A DNA stretch of 64,000 nt, taken from contig NC_083339.1 of the NCBI RefSeq assembly GCF_019175385.1, positions 51,730,596 to 51,794,595 on the forward strand. The letters are read 5' to 3'. This DNA comes from Lycium barbarum (taxonomy: Eukaryota; Streptophyta; Magnoliopsida; Solanales; Solanaceae). The translations under genes were made by a program, and so were the position numbers. The notes under the pieces were generated by a model. It ran no database searches. It saw only the letters and a list, made by a program, of their open reading frames with translations, and was not told where the DNA came from. Positions 46,060-58,667 of this stretch are shown here, piece by piece. The number at the start of each line of letters is the position of its first letter. Positions within the stretch are counted from its first letter, which is position 1.

Positions 46060-46798
46060 TTATTCCTCGACTTTATTATTTCTCCGGAGTACTTTAGTAT
46101 AAACCACATCCGTGTTTCGTAGCCGACGGACATGCCTAGCTAATATCGCCACAGGGATTTCATCATATGATAATTGCTCATTCACTTGGATATCATCTAC
46201 TGGTACGACTCTTGAGGGATCTCCTATGCACTTATGGAGCATGGACACATGGAACACTGGATGTACAAACTCCAGCTCAGAAGGTAGCTCTAGCTCATAT
46301 GCTACCTTACCCACTGTACGAATAATTCTATATGGCCCAATGTATCGAGGGATTAACTTACCCTTCTTGTCAAATCTCATCACTCCCTTTATAGGCGAAA
46401 CTTTCAGGAAAACCCAATCGCATACCTCAAACTCTAACTTGTTCCGCCGATTACCTACACGGGATTTATGTTGACTTTGCGCCGCTAATAGTCTTTCTTG
46501 AATCACTTTCACCTTGTCAGCCGCTCGCTGTACTAAGTCTGGGCCTACTAATCGATTCTCTCCAACCTCATACCATCTTATAGGTGATCTACATCTCTGC
46601 CCATATAAAGCCTCATAAGGAGCCATCTGGATACTGGAATGGTAACTGTTTATCATATGCAAACTTAATAAGAGGCAAATTATCATCCCAGCTACCTCGA
46701 AAGTCGATCACACCAGCTCTCAGCATGTCCTCAAGTGTCTGTATAGTACGCTCCGCTTGTCCATCTGTCTGCGGATGAAATGCGGTACTAAGACTCAC
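46060..46798 (-). pseudogene. Element C integrase C-terminal part and tail
   Basis: Frame 46060-46686 reads YHSSIQMAPYEALYGQRCRSPIRWYEVGE, then SPIKGVMRFDKKGKLIPRYIGPYRIIRTVGKVAYELELP, HVSMLHKCIGDPSRVVPVDD, and RRLRNTDVVYTKVLRRNNKVEE, then a stop where the chromodomain-like tail should go on. A second frame (46613-46798) carries the preceding STAFHPQTDGQAERTIQTLEDMLRAG with the catalytic Glu. The two are joined by a shift at about 46640. It corresponds to 25037-25900 of element B. Confidence 0.88.
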
Positions 46799-47332
46799 CT
46801 GAGTCCCTAATCCATTCTGGAAATATTTCCAGAAGTTAGCTGTAAATTACGCTCCTCAATCTGAAATAATGGCTGTAGGAACACCATAAAGTCATACAAT
46901 CTCTCTAAGATAGAGCCTTGCATAATCCTCAGCTGAATAAGTAGCTTTGACAGGTAAGAAGTGGGCTGACTTTGTAAGCCTATCAACTATGACCCATATT
47001 GAGTCATACTTCCTCTGAGTACGGGGAAAACCAGTAATAAAATCCATATTAATTACTTCTTATTTCCATGTAAGAATCTCTATAGCCTGTAACAAACCTC
47101 CAGGCTTCTGGTGCTCTATCTTAACTTGCTGACAATTAGGACACTACGCGACAAATTTAGCTATATCTTTTTTCATACCATCCCACCAATAAATTTCCTT
47201 AAGATCATATACTTTGTTGTGCCCGGGTGAATAGAATAGAATAGCGAGAATAGTGGGCTTCCCCCATAACTTGCTGACGGAGGCCTGTAACCTTAGGAAC
47301 GCATAATCTACCTTGATACCTGAGTACTCCAT
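46799..47332 (-). pseudogene. Element C integrase zinc-binding and core
   Basis: The minus strand encodes MDFITGFPRTQRKYDSIWVIVDRLTKSAHFLPV (first catalytic Asp) and AIISD (second Asp) with stops directly after (the usual RGAQF positions), then NFWKYFQNGLGTQ. Upstream, YDLKEIYWWDGMKKDIAKFVA is the zinc-binding domain, with a shift at 47205-47225 after SRYSILF. At least three stops are present. Confidence 0.82.
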
Positions 47333-48230
47333 CTCTTGTGATCACGAAAGGTGTCTTTTCTTTCTGGGGAGTTGTATCCCGATAATGAACTAAAACAAGA
47401 TCATCGTACTGGCGTTCCTTTAGATCAGCTACCAAAGATGACACTGCTGTGTCTTGAACCGTAACTCCTGCATCACCCGAATATAACAGTCGAACTCCAA
47501 GGCTAGCTAATCGACGAATTTCAAGGACTGTCTCCCTTTTCTCTGGCTGCACATACGACAGGCTACCTATGGATTTACGACTAAGAGCATCGGCTACTAC
47601 ATTAGCGTTTCCAGGATGGTACAGAATATTAACATCATAATCTTTTAACAACTCTAGCCATCACCTTTGACGTAAGTTCAAGTCCTTCGACTTAAGGATA
47701 TACTAGAGACTCTTGTGATCAGTGGAAATATCAACATGAACATTGTATAAGTAGTGCCTCCACATTTTCAAGGCATGGATCACCACAGCTAACTCAAGAT
47801 CATGAGTTGGATAATTCTTCTCGTGCTTCTTCAGTTGTCTGGAGGCATAAGCAACAACCTTATCGTGTTGCATTAATATACAACCCAATCCAATACCTGA
47901 AGCATCACAATATATCGCATAGCCATCTGTTCCCTCTGGAAGAGTCAAGACGGGTGTTGAGGTCAGTTTATCCTTTAATCTCTGAAAACTTCGATCGCAT
48001 GCATCCGTCCACTGAAACTTAGCTGATTTTTGATTCAACATGGTTAGTGGGGCTGAAAGAGAAGAGAATCCCTCTACGAACCTCCAATAATATCCTACCA
48101 GACCCAAGAAACTACGTATTTCTATTGGGGTCATAGGTCTTGGCCAATTCCTTCCAGCCTCAATCTTTTGAGTATCCACTCTGATGCCTTTATCTGAAAT
48201 AATGTGACCAAGAAAAGCCATAGAGTTCAA
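47333..48230 (-). pseudogene. Element C RT C-terminus and RNase H
   Basis: Frame 47703-48230: [52 protein letters not shown], then the RNase H core [72 protein letters not shown]. Frame 47205-47651 continues with [27 protein letters not shown] and the RH-integrase linker. A stop at 47702 and another change near 47660 separate them. The acidic RNase H residues are visible. Confidence 0.9.
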
Positions 48231-48647
48231 TCAGAACTCACATTTGGAAAACTTCGCATATAACTCTCTATCTCGAAGAACTTTAAGCACCGCATGTAGA
48301 TGATCTGCATGCTCAGCCTCTGACGGTGAATGAACCAGAATATCATCTACAATCATGAACAAATCTAGGAAAGGTCGTAATACACGGTTCATTAAGTCCA
48401 TGAATACAGCTGGGGCATTATTTAACCTGAATGACATGACACGGAACTCATAGTGCCCATATCTAGTCTTGAATGCCGTCTTCGGAATGTCTTCCTCCTT
48501 CACTCTAACCTGATGATAACCCTATCTCAAGTCTATCTTCGAGAAATACTTGGCCTCCTGCATCTGATTAAATAATTCATCAATCCTTGGAAGTGGATAC
48601 TTATTCTTTATAGTCACTTTATTCAATAGTCTGTAATTAATAGACAT
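48231..48647 (-). pseudogene. Element C reverse transcriptase core
   Basis: 48231-48503 reads [59 protein letters not shown]. The catalytic pair is in IVDDILV, one residue short of the usual F-I-D-D spacing. Upstream (48504-48647) motif A reads KIDLR followed by a stop, then the [14 protein letters not shown] region. Confidence 0.88.
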
Positions 48648-49487
48648 TCACAAAGAGCCATCCTTCTTTCTTATAAATAATACTGGTACTCCCCACGGCG
48701 ATGTACTGGGCCTAATAAAGCCCTTCTCAAGTAAATCCCTCAGTTGCTCCTTCAATTCCTTCAACTCGGCAGGTGCCTTTCTATAAGGAGGGATGGGTAT
48801 TGGTTGAGTATCTGGTATTAGATCAATAGTAAAATCAATCTCCCACTCCGGCGGAATGACTGGAAGCTCATCTGGAAACACCTCTAGGAATTCATCAACC
48901 ACAGGAACAGACTGAAGGGTCGGTGACTCTACTTGTACATCCTGCACCTGAACCAAGTGATAGATATACCCTTTCCTAATAATCTTTCTTGCTTTAAGAT
49001 AAGAAATAAACCTACCCCTTGGCGAAGCAGCATTACCTTTCCACTCTAAAACTGGCTCGCCTAGAAACTGGAACCGGACAACCTTCGTTCTACAATCGAC
49101 ATTAGCATAGTAGGAAGCTAACCAATCTATACCCATAATGACATCAAAATCAGTCATATCTAATTCAATCAAATCTAATATAGTATGACGATTACACACT
49201 ATAACTACACAACCTCGATACACCCACCTAGTTATGACTGGGTTGCCAACTAGCGTAGACACCTCAAAAGGTTTAATTGACTCAGGCTCCACCCCAAATT
49301 TACCAGCAACAAACGGAGTAATAAATAACAAAGTAGATCCGGGGTCAATTAGTGCGTATACATCATAGGAAGAAACTAATAATATACCTGTGACAATATC
49401 AGGAGATGACTCACGATCCTGTCTACCGGCTAGTGCATACACGCGGTGCTGAGGCCTACTCGAGCTAGATGCTCCACTTCTCCCTCT
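48648..49487 (-). pseudogene. Element C protease and RT N-terminus
   Basis: A long open stretch: VYALAGRQDRESSPDIVTGILLVSSYDVYALIDPGSTLLFITPFVA (protease, active-site Asp kept), FDVIMGIDWLASYYANVDC, VLEWKGNAASPRGRFISYLKARK, then [77 protein letters not shown] (RT fingers). It is the best preserved part of element C. The residues beyond 49487 in this frame are LTR sequence from the nested insertion. Confidence 0.92.
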
Positions 49488-49492
49488 ACCTC
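49488..49492. repeat. TSD of solo LTR (ACCTC)
   Basis: Perfectly repeated at 52181-52185. Confidence 0.95.
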
Positions 49493-49981
49493 TATCACAA
49501 CCTAAACCGATGAGCCGCGACGGGCACCCGACCACTACTGATCGAGCACCCCTAAACTCACTCCCACTCTGTATTAAACAACTTGGTGGTCCACTTTGAC
49601 TGATATTCCACTGGTACCATTCGCGGTAGCATATATACGATAAATCTTATCTCAGAATTCCATGAAACATGCATATGGATATGTATATGTAAGCATACTA
49701 GCAGAGGATGACAACGCAGACCAACTTGGTCACCGTATATACGGTTCACAAAATTAAGGGACAACTGAAAGCACATGACGACCCCCACTATATATACACT
49801 GTCTACAGACCTCTATGGAATATAATTGTAGAAAAAACAGGACAAGGCCCTGTCATACCCATATATGTACATATCAAAATAGCATACCAAAAAGGGTTGA
49901 AGCTCTTGTCCAAATGGAGATCGCTGGCTGAGACTGGGGAGAGGTCCTACAGGTCTGGCTCACTCGACTGGCTACCTGAAC

Positions 49982-50046
49982 CTGCGGGCATGAACGCAGC
50001 GTCCACAAGAAGGGACGTCAGTACGGACAATGTACTGAGTATGTAA
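49982..50046 (-). other. Three-hairpin LTR module, copy 9 (best preserved)
   Basis: Stem III CTGCG/CGCAG (49982-49986, 49995-49999); stem II CGTCC/GGACG (50000-50004, 50013-50017); stem I CAGTAC/GTACTG (50019-50024, 50032-50037). Confidence 0.85.
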
Positions 50047-50195
50047 GACATGAATAATAATATTGTAAAAAATACCAAACATGAAAAATAGCATAATCAG
50101 AAATATAGAGCATAACATGAGATAAGGAAATAACCTGTACATATGATTGCCTCTTAAGGCAGATACCATGCATGCTTAACTTTAAAGAGAACATT

Positions 50196-50199
<4 letters not shown>

Positions 50200-50232
<33 letters not shown>
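50200..50232. repeat. (AT)n microsatellite
   Basis: 33 bp of alternating T and A. Confidence 0.95.
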
Positions 50233-50235
<3 letters not shown>

Positions 50236-50451
50236 TAATCATTACCCCGCGTCCGGGCCTCCTGCGTCCGGGGTAACCATCTCACACCGCCCACTAGTGG
50301 TGTCTGCCCGTGCCATTTAGACCCGATGTTATTATCATTATCTATAGCCGCCCACTACGCCCAGCGTAGTGGTGTCTGCCCGTGTCGTTAGACATGGGTA
50401 ATCATACATAACATAGGCATGCATGAGAGCCCAATCAAAAGCTACGACTCT

Positions 50452-50546
50452 ATCGGAGTGATGTAAGGTCGGTAACCTCTGATTACATTATGGAATAATC
50501 ATCATCGTTATTTCTCACCTCGGAGGAACGAATAACATGAGATGAG
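50452..50546 (-). other. Two-hairpin block (HP4/HP5)
   Basis: ATCGGAG/CTCTGAT (50452-50458, 50477-50483) and CTCACCTC/GAGATGAG (50514-50521, 50539-50546; a U-G pair on the sense strand). Confidence 0.72.
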
Positions 50547-52180
50547 ATTCATCAACAATGAATAAAATTGAGAAAATCAAGAAATAGCTTAACATTCTCA
50601 TATTCACATTGAAATCATAAGCTTGGCACTTTTAAACATGAAATCATCATCATCATAATCGTCATAGAAATATTCTCATCTTCGACATCACCATTGTCAT
50701 TGTAAAAACATGTCCATCGTTGTTGTCATGAGAGCTTACGGAATCATAAATCTCTGATTTGGAAAATACAGACATTTTGGAAAGCATTTATGGATTATCA
50801 GGAAAGGAGTCATGCCTTTGATTCATGAACTTCTAACTTGTGGAAGTAAGGAGGTTATGAAAATATGTAGGGAATTATAAAATAGGAATTTCTAGAAATA
50901 AAATCACCGTTATCATAAAACATACTTATCTTTAGCATCATAAGAACTCTATGAATCATGAATCTCTAGCTTTTGAGAATAAGAACATTCTTGGAAAACA
51001 TTTATGGATTCACAGAAAGGGATCATGGGATATTTGGAAAACATCTATTGGATTCATAAGAAAGGAATCATGCCTTTAGAAGAAAGGGACTAGCCTTAAC
51101 ATACCTGAAAATTCATGTCTCGGTTCTTCCACCTATTTTCGATCTCGTAATCTACATATAGGACCATTCATGCTATAATTAGGTCCATTGTTATATACTT
51201 ATCCTAAGCCTCCAAATAAATCTTTCAAGAATCTGCCGAAATTTCGGTAGCATCTCCTATGTTTACATGCCTAGCCCAAAATCGTAATTCAGCAACCAAC
51301 AACAACAACATCAAGACCAACATTAACAACATCATTTTCAACAGCAAAATGTGCCATAAAACAGCCCACATGTTGTTTTCCAAATTCTATAACTAACCAA
51401 CTTACTATACAATTATTTAACGACTTTGTCTCCGAGAATAAACCGGCATTAACGTAAATAGAAAAAGATTCATACCTTATTCTTTTTAAAACAACAATAA
51501 CCTCGATATCCACTTGAATCCACGCTAAAATCCACCGCAAAATAATACTAGAGTCATAACCATGCGTTATTCGGGCCTTGATTAACGCTTCGCCACTTGA
51601 AAATCACTCAAGCCCTTAACTTTTTTATGACAAAATTTCCCTTTATGGTACTGAGCTCCCAATGTGATTTTTGGTGAAAAACAATGGGGTTTTTCCCCTT
51701 TTATAAGGTTCATATTCAGGTCGGGGTCACTATAGCAGTACTGTAGCAGGTCGGTTACTGTAACAGTTACTGTAGCACGTGTTCTGCTTTGTCATCCGAA
51801 CTTGTAACGTCCATAATTCTCTATTCCGATGTCCTATCGACGAGCAGTTTATTGCGTTGGAAACTAGACTCGGCGAAATTAATTTTAGGATTTTTAAATA
51901 CCTTAAAACACATCATATGCTAAAAGATATCCTCCCCTCAAGTTGGACCAAAATTTTCACACGAAACTTTACCCATCCTTTCTCCAAAGTCGTACTACTC
52001 CATTTATTCCACTCATTGTTTTATAAAACCTTCCGGTATACCTTATATACATCATTTACTCATTAAATATACTTAATAATGCTTGATCCTTCTATTCCAA
52101 AGTGGTTTTACTTAACCATAACTCAACGTACTTACGTTTCAAATTTGATAAGTGCTTCTTCGCAGATACGGGGTGTAACA

Positions 52181-53091
52181 ACCTCGTCTTGCTGGGGTCT
52201 GCAAACCTTGCCCTGGAGGGCGTACAGATGAAGAAGAACCAACTATAGACCCCGTAGGCTGAACAATGCCTGCACCACCCCTCATCGGGCACTCCCTCAT
52301 CTTATGGCCTGGCTGACCACAAGAATAACAAGCGTCTGATCCCAGTCGACACTGTCCAGCATGTAACTTACCACACTGGGCACACCAGAGCAAAGGGGGT
52401 CTCATATGTCCTAACTTCGGTCTATATTAAGGACCCGAAGCTCTAAAACTCTGACCTGCTCCGGAATAGTAAGAACAGTCAAATCTCGAACCTGAAAACC
52501 GTGGATGTGCACTCCCTGCCGAATGAGATGGATACTGGGAATACTGCTTTCTCTGTCCTCCCCTGAACTCACCCCCAACATCTAAAGATCTAGCCCTCTT
52601 ACCACGGCCCCGATCACGCTCACGCTATGTCCTCCGCAGACGCTTACGATCTTCCAGATTCTGTGCATAAGCCTGTATACGGGAAATATCCATACCCGGC
52701 TGTAATGCAGCAGTCGTACACTCATCTATCAAATGTGATGCTAGATCAGCCATGAAACGATGAACTCTGTCCTCCATCTCAGCTACCATGGCTGGGGCAT
52801 CTCTAACCAAGGAATCAAAATGAACACAATACTCCTGAACACTCATACTGCCCTGCTCAATACGCAAGAACCTATCTGCTCGGGCCCATCAGACTTCTGG
52901 TGGTAAGTAATGGCGAATAAAAGTATCTGAAAACTCTCGCCACATGGATGGAGGGGCATTCTCTCCCCTAGATAGCTCTCATGCCTGATACCACTGCACT
53001 GCAATATCACAGAGTCTATATGATGCCAACTCCATTTACTCGACCTCATCCGCATGCATAACCCTCAAAGTCCTCTGCATACTATCAATAA
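52181..53091 (-). pseudogene. Element C gag, C-terminal and capsid part
   Basis: The nucleocapsid frame (52139-52405) reads CAQCGKLHAGQCRLGSDACYSCGQPGHKMRECP, an intact C-x2-C-x4-H-x4-C knuckle preceded by a second Cys-rich motif. Its extension below 52181 is LTR sequence. Further upstream 52625-52867 (EQGSMSVQEYCVHFDSLVRDAPAMVAEMEDRVHRFMADLASHLIDECTTAALQPG) is Retrotrans_gag capsid, and 52868-53091 encodes PPEV, FIRHYLP- and ELASYRLCDIAVQWYQA-like residues with stops. It is cut at 53091 by the next solo LTR. Confidence 0.88.
53087..53091. repeat. TSD of solo LTR (AATAA)
   Basis: Perfectly repeated at 56333-56337. Confidence 0.93.
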
Positions 53092-55150
53092 TGTTATATC
53101 CCGCATTTCGAATAATCGTATAATTCAAGACAATCGCGGGAAGACAACAAGCAAGGCCATATTTGATTTTGTTTGACATACGAGTTGCTTATGAAAAATT
53201 TAGAAGTGGATTTAATGAGGAAGGTCAAGGGCATAAAAGGAAACTCGCAATATGACTCGTGGAAATATGGAGGAAGACGAAGGGCAAATTTGGAAGTTGG
53301 AAAAAATGTTTCATAAATTATAAGAACTAGCCAAAATACAAAGTGGGCTTGACATTTATTTTAATGGGAAAGAGAGGCCCAACCGGCCATGTGTATTGGT
53401 TTGGCCCATAATTTATTAAATTTGAGGATAAATAAGATGACTAAGTCATCCTTATCATAACAAGTTCTAGAAAATTCAAGGTGAAGCAAGAACAAAAGAA
53501 AGAGGAGACAAACCCCAAGGCCATTCGGCCATAGTGGAAATTCCAAGGAAAAATTGCTAAATATTCTCCAAAAATCATTTCCTACCAAGCAAAGGGTGCT
53601 TAACAAGCTAGAGTTGTTGTTGGAGCAAGAACAACTCATAATCATACAAGTTTCCAATCATAGACAAGTGAAGAAGTTGAAGAATAAAGGTGAATTTCAA
53701 TCTTGTTTTATATGTTATACATGGTTTATATGTGTTGTAGTATGCTTAAATAGATGAAATTCATGAAGTAGAAGAATATAATATATGGCCGTGTACATAT
53801 ATGTATGTGTAGGAGCCATGCTTCAATTGTTTTAACTAGTGTTTGGTTGTTATTGTTGTGAATGATATGTGGAAAATGGAAGTTGAATGAGTTTGGAGAA
53901 TATTGATGTTGTGTTGTGGCCGTGAGGTATATGGTGTGTGCATGGCTGTGTATATTGTATGTATAGTAGTGTATATGTGTTGAAGCTTGAAGAAATGGTA
54001 AGCAAGTGCTAGTTAGTATTTTGGTTGTTGTGTTGATTGATAATGGTGGCCGAATGTAGTGTTGTGGTGTTGGACAATCGAATTGATTTTTATGTAGTGT
54101 TTGATTGTTGTTGTCATGGATTCCATAATAAAAATGAAGTTGTAATCATCGTAGATTTCATATCGCAAATAAAGGTTTGATAACTTTGGTGAAGTATTGA
54201 TAATTGGGAGATTATGTATATTGAAGGAAATATGTGAATTGTTAGTGCGATTGTTGATTATGTTAATAGTTTGGCCGGGTTTGAATTCCCGGATTGTGTT
54301 GGTTGAGAATTTGGCTATGTTGAATGTTGAGGATGGTGTATGTACAGAGGAGATGCTGCCGAAATTTCGGTAGCCAAGTGTTTCCTTAAGATTCTTACTC
54401 TAAGTATGCTAATGAGAGTTTTGGGTAAAAATGACCAATTTGCAGATTTCGACGAGATTGCAACGTGAATTTGGAATAGCTAAAGGAGCGGAAAGAGGTA
54501 TGTAAGGCTTCACCCTTCTTTCTATGGCATGTCTTAGTTGTAATAAGTTGGGTACGAGCCTCGGGGACAACTCGGTTCCCCGGAATCCGCACCTAAAGTT
54601 TTCCACTTTTTGTTCAATAGAATTGAACTAGAAAGTGTGCTAATTGTTGGAAAAACCTCCTACACCCTAAGAACTTGTATCAATGGGACCCGATTACCCT
54701 AAGACCCTCACAAGTAACGTTATGACACGTAACATACGTAAATCGTATACGCTACCTCATCCGGCCCGAGGTGGGCCCGTTACTCTCGGATTGTTCTATA
54801 GTCGTAGTTGACTTACTTGAAGTAAATCCAAAGGGGACTTTTGATCCCAATCTCGTTACCGAATGATAAGTACTATGACCACTCTAACGAGAATGTTTCT
54901 ATGAGGATAATGACAATGACAATGTTAGACAAGAGAATGTACCTTTGATAAGTACGACCGGAACGACTCTATGACTAAGATGACTAAGCTAAGTATCTTA
55001 TGTAAACAGGAAAGTGATACACTAATTTTTGAATCGTATTTATATTTCCTAGCTATATCTTTATTTTCTCTAACTCCAAAGCCTATGACGGTCATCTATG
55101 ATGCCCACGATGTCATTCTACGGTTACTGTAATACTATTCTCCGTTGATA

Positions 55151-55247
55151 GTCTCGCCTTAAAATACTTGTTCCTTCAAGGTGAGACAAAGCTATCACTA
55201 GCATTCCATAACGTAATCGGAGGTCACCGACCTTACGTCACTCCGAT
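55151..55247 (+). other. Two-hairpin block (HP4/HP5), plus strand
   Basis: GTCTCGCCTT/AAGGTGAGAC (55151-55160, 55178-55187, one G-U pair) and ATCGGAG/CTCCGAT (55216-55222, 55241-55247). Confidence 0.8.
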
Positions 55248-55853
55248 GGATACATGATTTTCCTTGGCGCTTGTATGCTTATATGATATATGTATATAAA
55301 ACAGGTATATGTGTATGGATATGTATATATAAATAAGATAAGTAATTGTATATGAGACGTGTATGTGTATAAAAAATAAGCAAATGTATATGTATATGTG
55401 TATGGGAAAAGGGGAAGGGCCACTGTTATATCACCACCTGATTCAGTTGGATTCCTTCCTGGACGCGGGATGCCAGGACGCGGGATATGGGAGAGTCGTA
55501 CGCGGCGTCTATATATCTATATAATGTATGATACATATATATGATGTAATGTGTTGGGACACCGTTGGGGAGGGGGTTGGGAGAGCCGATGTATTCGGCG
55601 TCTGTAAATGTGAACAAAAGGTACCGTTACTGAAATGTACTGTTTTCTGTACACGAGAATAAGTAATATATAAATGTTAATTCCTATGCTTATGAAAAGA
55701 AACGTTTCAAAGACGAAAGGACAAGCCTACATGACAGCCGGCCTGAAAAGGGGCCTTCCTATGCACAGGTTACTTGCTCGCCTCGTTATATGCCCTGTGA
55801 CTCCATGATATTATTAATCGTACTCTATGTTACTGCTTGTATTATTTTCTATG

Positions 55854-55922
55854 CCTTACATACTCGGTACACTATTCGTGCTGACGTCCCTTCTTGTGGA
55901 CGCTGCGTTTCATGCCGCGCAG
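55854..55922 (+). other. Three-hairpin LTR module, copy 10
   Basis: Stem I CGGTAC/GTGCTG (55865-55870, 55878-55883) differs at two places from the usual form, yet both changed pairs are G-U pairs in RNA. Stem II CGTCC/GGACG and stem III CTGCG/CGCAG are intact. Confidence 0.82.
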
Positions 55923-56332
55923 GTCAGCAGACAGGTGGACTTGATCCTTAGGAGCTCTGCCAGCAGTACTCTACAGCGCTCCAGTCGTTCCGGAGCCTTA
56001 TTTCAGTGGTACTATTTTGTGTATATATAATCTCGGGCACGATAGTACTCGGCCCTTTTCTATGTATAAGTGTACTATGTCTAGAGGCTCGTAGGCAGAT
56101 ATGTACAGTCAGTCAAGTACAGTTAGACATATGGTGTTTTGGCATGGTTGTTGTATAAAGTGATAACGAAGTTTGTTAGTCTATGTTCAGAATGACGCTG
56201 CTAATGTTAATGTTCAAAAAAAAATATGGCTCTGTTTACACGGCTTGCTAAGAGGTAAAGGTAATATGATAGATAAGGAGTGCTCGGTACAAGTATCGGG
56301 TACTCGTCATGGCCCCTAGTCGGGTCGTGACA

Positions 56333-56540
56333 AATAAAGTCCTGAGGATCCATATTTTGCTTCAACACGAAAAACTTGGAGAGGCTAACCCAAGAAAAGT
56401 CTTAACCCTTCTTCCACCTGCTGGGTTCGCCTGGTCAATGCCAACTCCCTGCCGCTGAGCCTGAGCGGCTACCAATCTGGTCAATAGTTGTACACCATCC
56501 CACACATCCTGGCTCAGTGCATCTGGCTGAGGAACTGGGG
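56333..56540 (-). pseudogene. Element C gag, N-terminal-middle fragment
   Basis: About 200 bases of gag between two solo LTRs. The minus strand encodes QDVWDGVQLLTRLVAAQAQRQG, matching the LLTQLVAAQTQRQS stretch of element B gag (29600-29645), then DPQD at the TSD. Several frame changes are present. Confidence 0.8.
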
Positions 56541-56992
56541 TGTCACGACTCGACTGGGGGCCGCGACGGGCACCCGGTGCTAGCCCACCCGGGCACCCCT
56601 TGGCTTACACTTACACTTACACTTACATCAAGGTGAGCCACATAATAAAACATATATTTCTATTCATCCATCATGCTAGTCCCATTGGACAACAACATCT
56701 TTATAGCATCATAGGCATCCATGCCATATCAACGTATATAAGCCGACAAGGCTAAACAAAATGATATACAAAATACAGGCCGACAAGGCCAAACACATCT
56801 AACCATATACACATGTCTACCAGCCTCTAAGGAGAGTATAACATATCATATAGGTGGGACAGGACCCCGTTGTGCCCATAATTATGTACACAAAAGAATA
56901 TGTACCCAAAAGCTATAGCTCCGAATGAAATGGAGCTCCGCTATGTAGTCCCGGAGAATGTAGCTATGGATCAAGTCTGTCTCCCTGTGCAC

Positions 56993-57057
56993 CTGCGGGC
57001 ATGACGCAGCGTCCACAAACAAAAGGAAGTCAGTACGAAGAATGTACTGAGTATGTA
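56993..57057 (-). other. Three-hairpin LTR module, copy 11
   Basis: Stem I CAGTAC/GTACTG and stem III CTGCG/CGCAG are intact. Stem II is weakened (CGTCC/GGAAG). Confidence 0.75.
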
Positions 57058-58667
57058 AAGCATGATCAATATCATCATAGAAGCATAATATACAACATAA
57101 GAAATAGCATATGATGGGAGATAGTAATATCATCGTCGTAAGCACTTACTTGCCTTTCATAGGGACTTTCCATTTCTAGTGTGTAATCGTATATATACAT
57201 CCGTATCCGTATCCGTATTCGTTCTCATATCCATACTCATTTACATTCCATTCATCACCGTATTCATATACATAATCTTATTCATATTCATATCATATTC
57301 GTATTCATACTCATATCTATATCATACACATAATCATATCATATACATAGCATTTGCATACCATACCCGACCATGAAGGATCGGTGTTGCATACATACTT
57401 GGCCAGCCAAGGCTCAAGGTTGCACATACCTGGCCTTACCAAGGCTTCAGGGTTATATCTACCTGACCCTACCAAGGCTTCAGGGTTACCCGTACCCTCT
57501 GCAGAGGTGTGCGCGCGTTACATAATTATGTACATACTCTACCCGGCCTTATAAGCTCGGGGTTCCATCATAGTCATACATAGATACATATACATAATAG
57601 CTCATAAGCATCTTTATTATTAACGTCACTATCATCATCATCATCGTTGGCGTCATCGCTATTACCATTATAGTCGTCATCAATATCCTTATCGCTATTA
57701 TCGTCATTCATTACATCTATCTTTATAGGTTTACTCGTCATATGAGGAACTTAGTACAATCGTAGCATATCAAGAATCGTGAGCTTACTAGCTCGGAAGA
57801 TCGAATCATTTGAAAGACATCATAGACTTATAGAAGATTTAGATGTTTGGCCAAAGAACCATGCCTTATGAAAGAAGGGTTATCCTTACATACCTTTCCG
57901 TTCAACTATTTACCACTTGCACATTCTCCTTCAACGCTCGTGTTTCTACCTTCATTAAAGTCATATTATCATTAGAAGTCGATAGCTAGCATACATGACT
58001 AAAACTAGAGAGAATCGGACAGCGTCTCCCTTATTTATACGACATTCCTCCATAGCGTATATCAACTCCCAAACATCAATAATAATATTCACAATATCAT
58101 CACAATAGCCTTTATTCACCTACATTATCCTTACTTCTCATTTCACCCCAATTCATCCATATTCATGGTCATATCACACAATTTCGTTCATTCATATACA
58201 AAGTCTAATCCACGTTCCCAACGTCATTTATAACATGATTAAAATCGTAATGTATCAAAAGTCATAACTCAATCCAAACATTTACTCAAAAGTGACACTA
58301 TTCACACATTTATGACCCATTTCCTCTTTCTCATATAATCCAAGTGTTTTAACTTTCAAATATCTTAAACAACAAGGAAATGTCATAAAACTTACCTTAG
58401 ATGGTGTAGAAATGAACCTTGGGTGCAAACACTTCACTTGAGAAAAACCCTAGTTTCACCTTCACTTGGATTTTTTACTTTGGATGAACTTTAATGGGTT
58501 CCGTACACTTGATTCACTTAGCTTGATGTAGATGATCACTAATATCTCTTGAATTTGTGTGAAATAAATGTAGAGAGATGTTTTAGAGAGAAGGGGTGAA
58601 AGGTGGAAATGAAATAATGAACTTGGTCCCCTTTATAATAACCCAAAATCTCATCTGTCGGGGACAT

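Larger units (their letters stand above)
49493..52180 (-). mobile_element. Solo LTR (family C) in the element C gag-protease region
   Basis: 2688 bp, starting TATCACAACC (from TGTCACAACC) and ending CGGGGTGTAACA. TSD ACCTC on both sides. It resembles the element C LTR (GATGAGCCGCGACGG; the U3 end with TCTCCAAAG). Contains the three-hairpin module (49982-50046), a 33-bp AT run (50200-50232), CCGCCCACTA(G/C)-TGGTGTCTGCCCG repeats (about 50285-50390) and the two-hairpin block. Confidence 0.93.
53092..56332 (+). mobile_element. Solo LTR (family F) in element C gag
   Basis: 3241 bp, plus strand, TGTTATATCCCGC to CGGGTCGTGACA. TSD AATAA. Block order as in 40741-43788: donor-like AAAGGTGAA, GGAGATGCTGCCGAAATTTCGG (54350), AGGTATGTAAGGCTTCACCC (54497), two-hairpin block (55151-55247), three-hairpin module (55854-55922), CTAGAGGCTCGTAG (56089). 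Confidence 0.94.
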
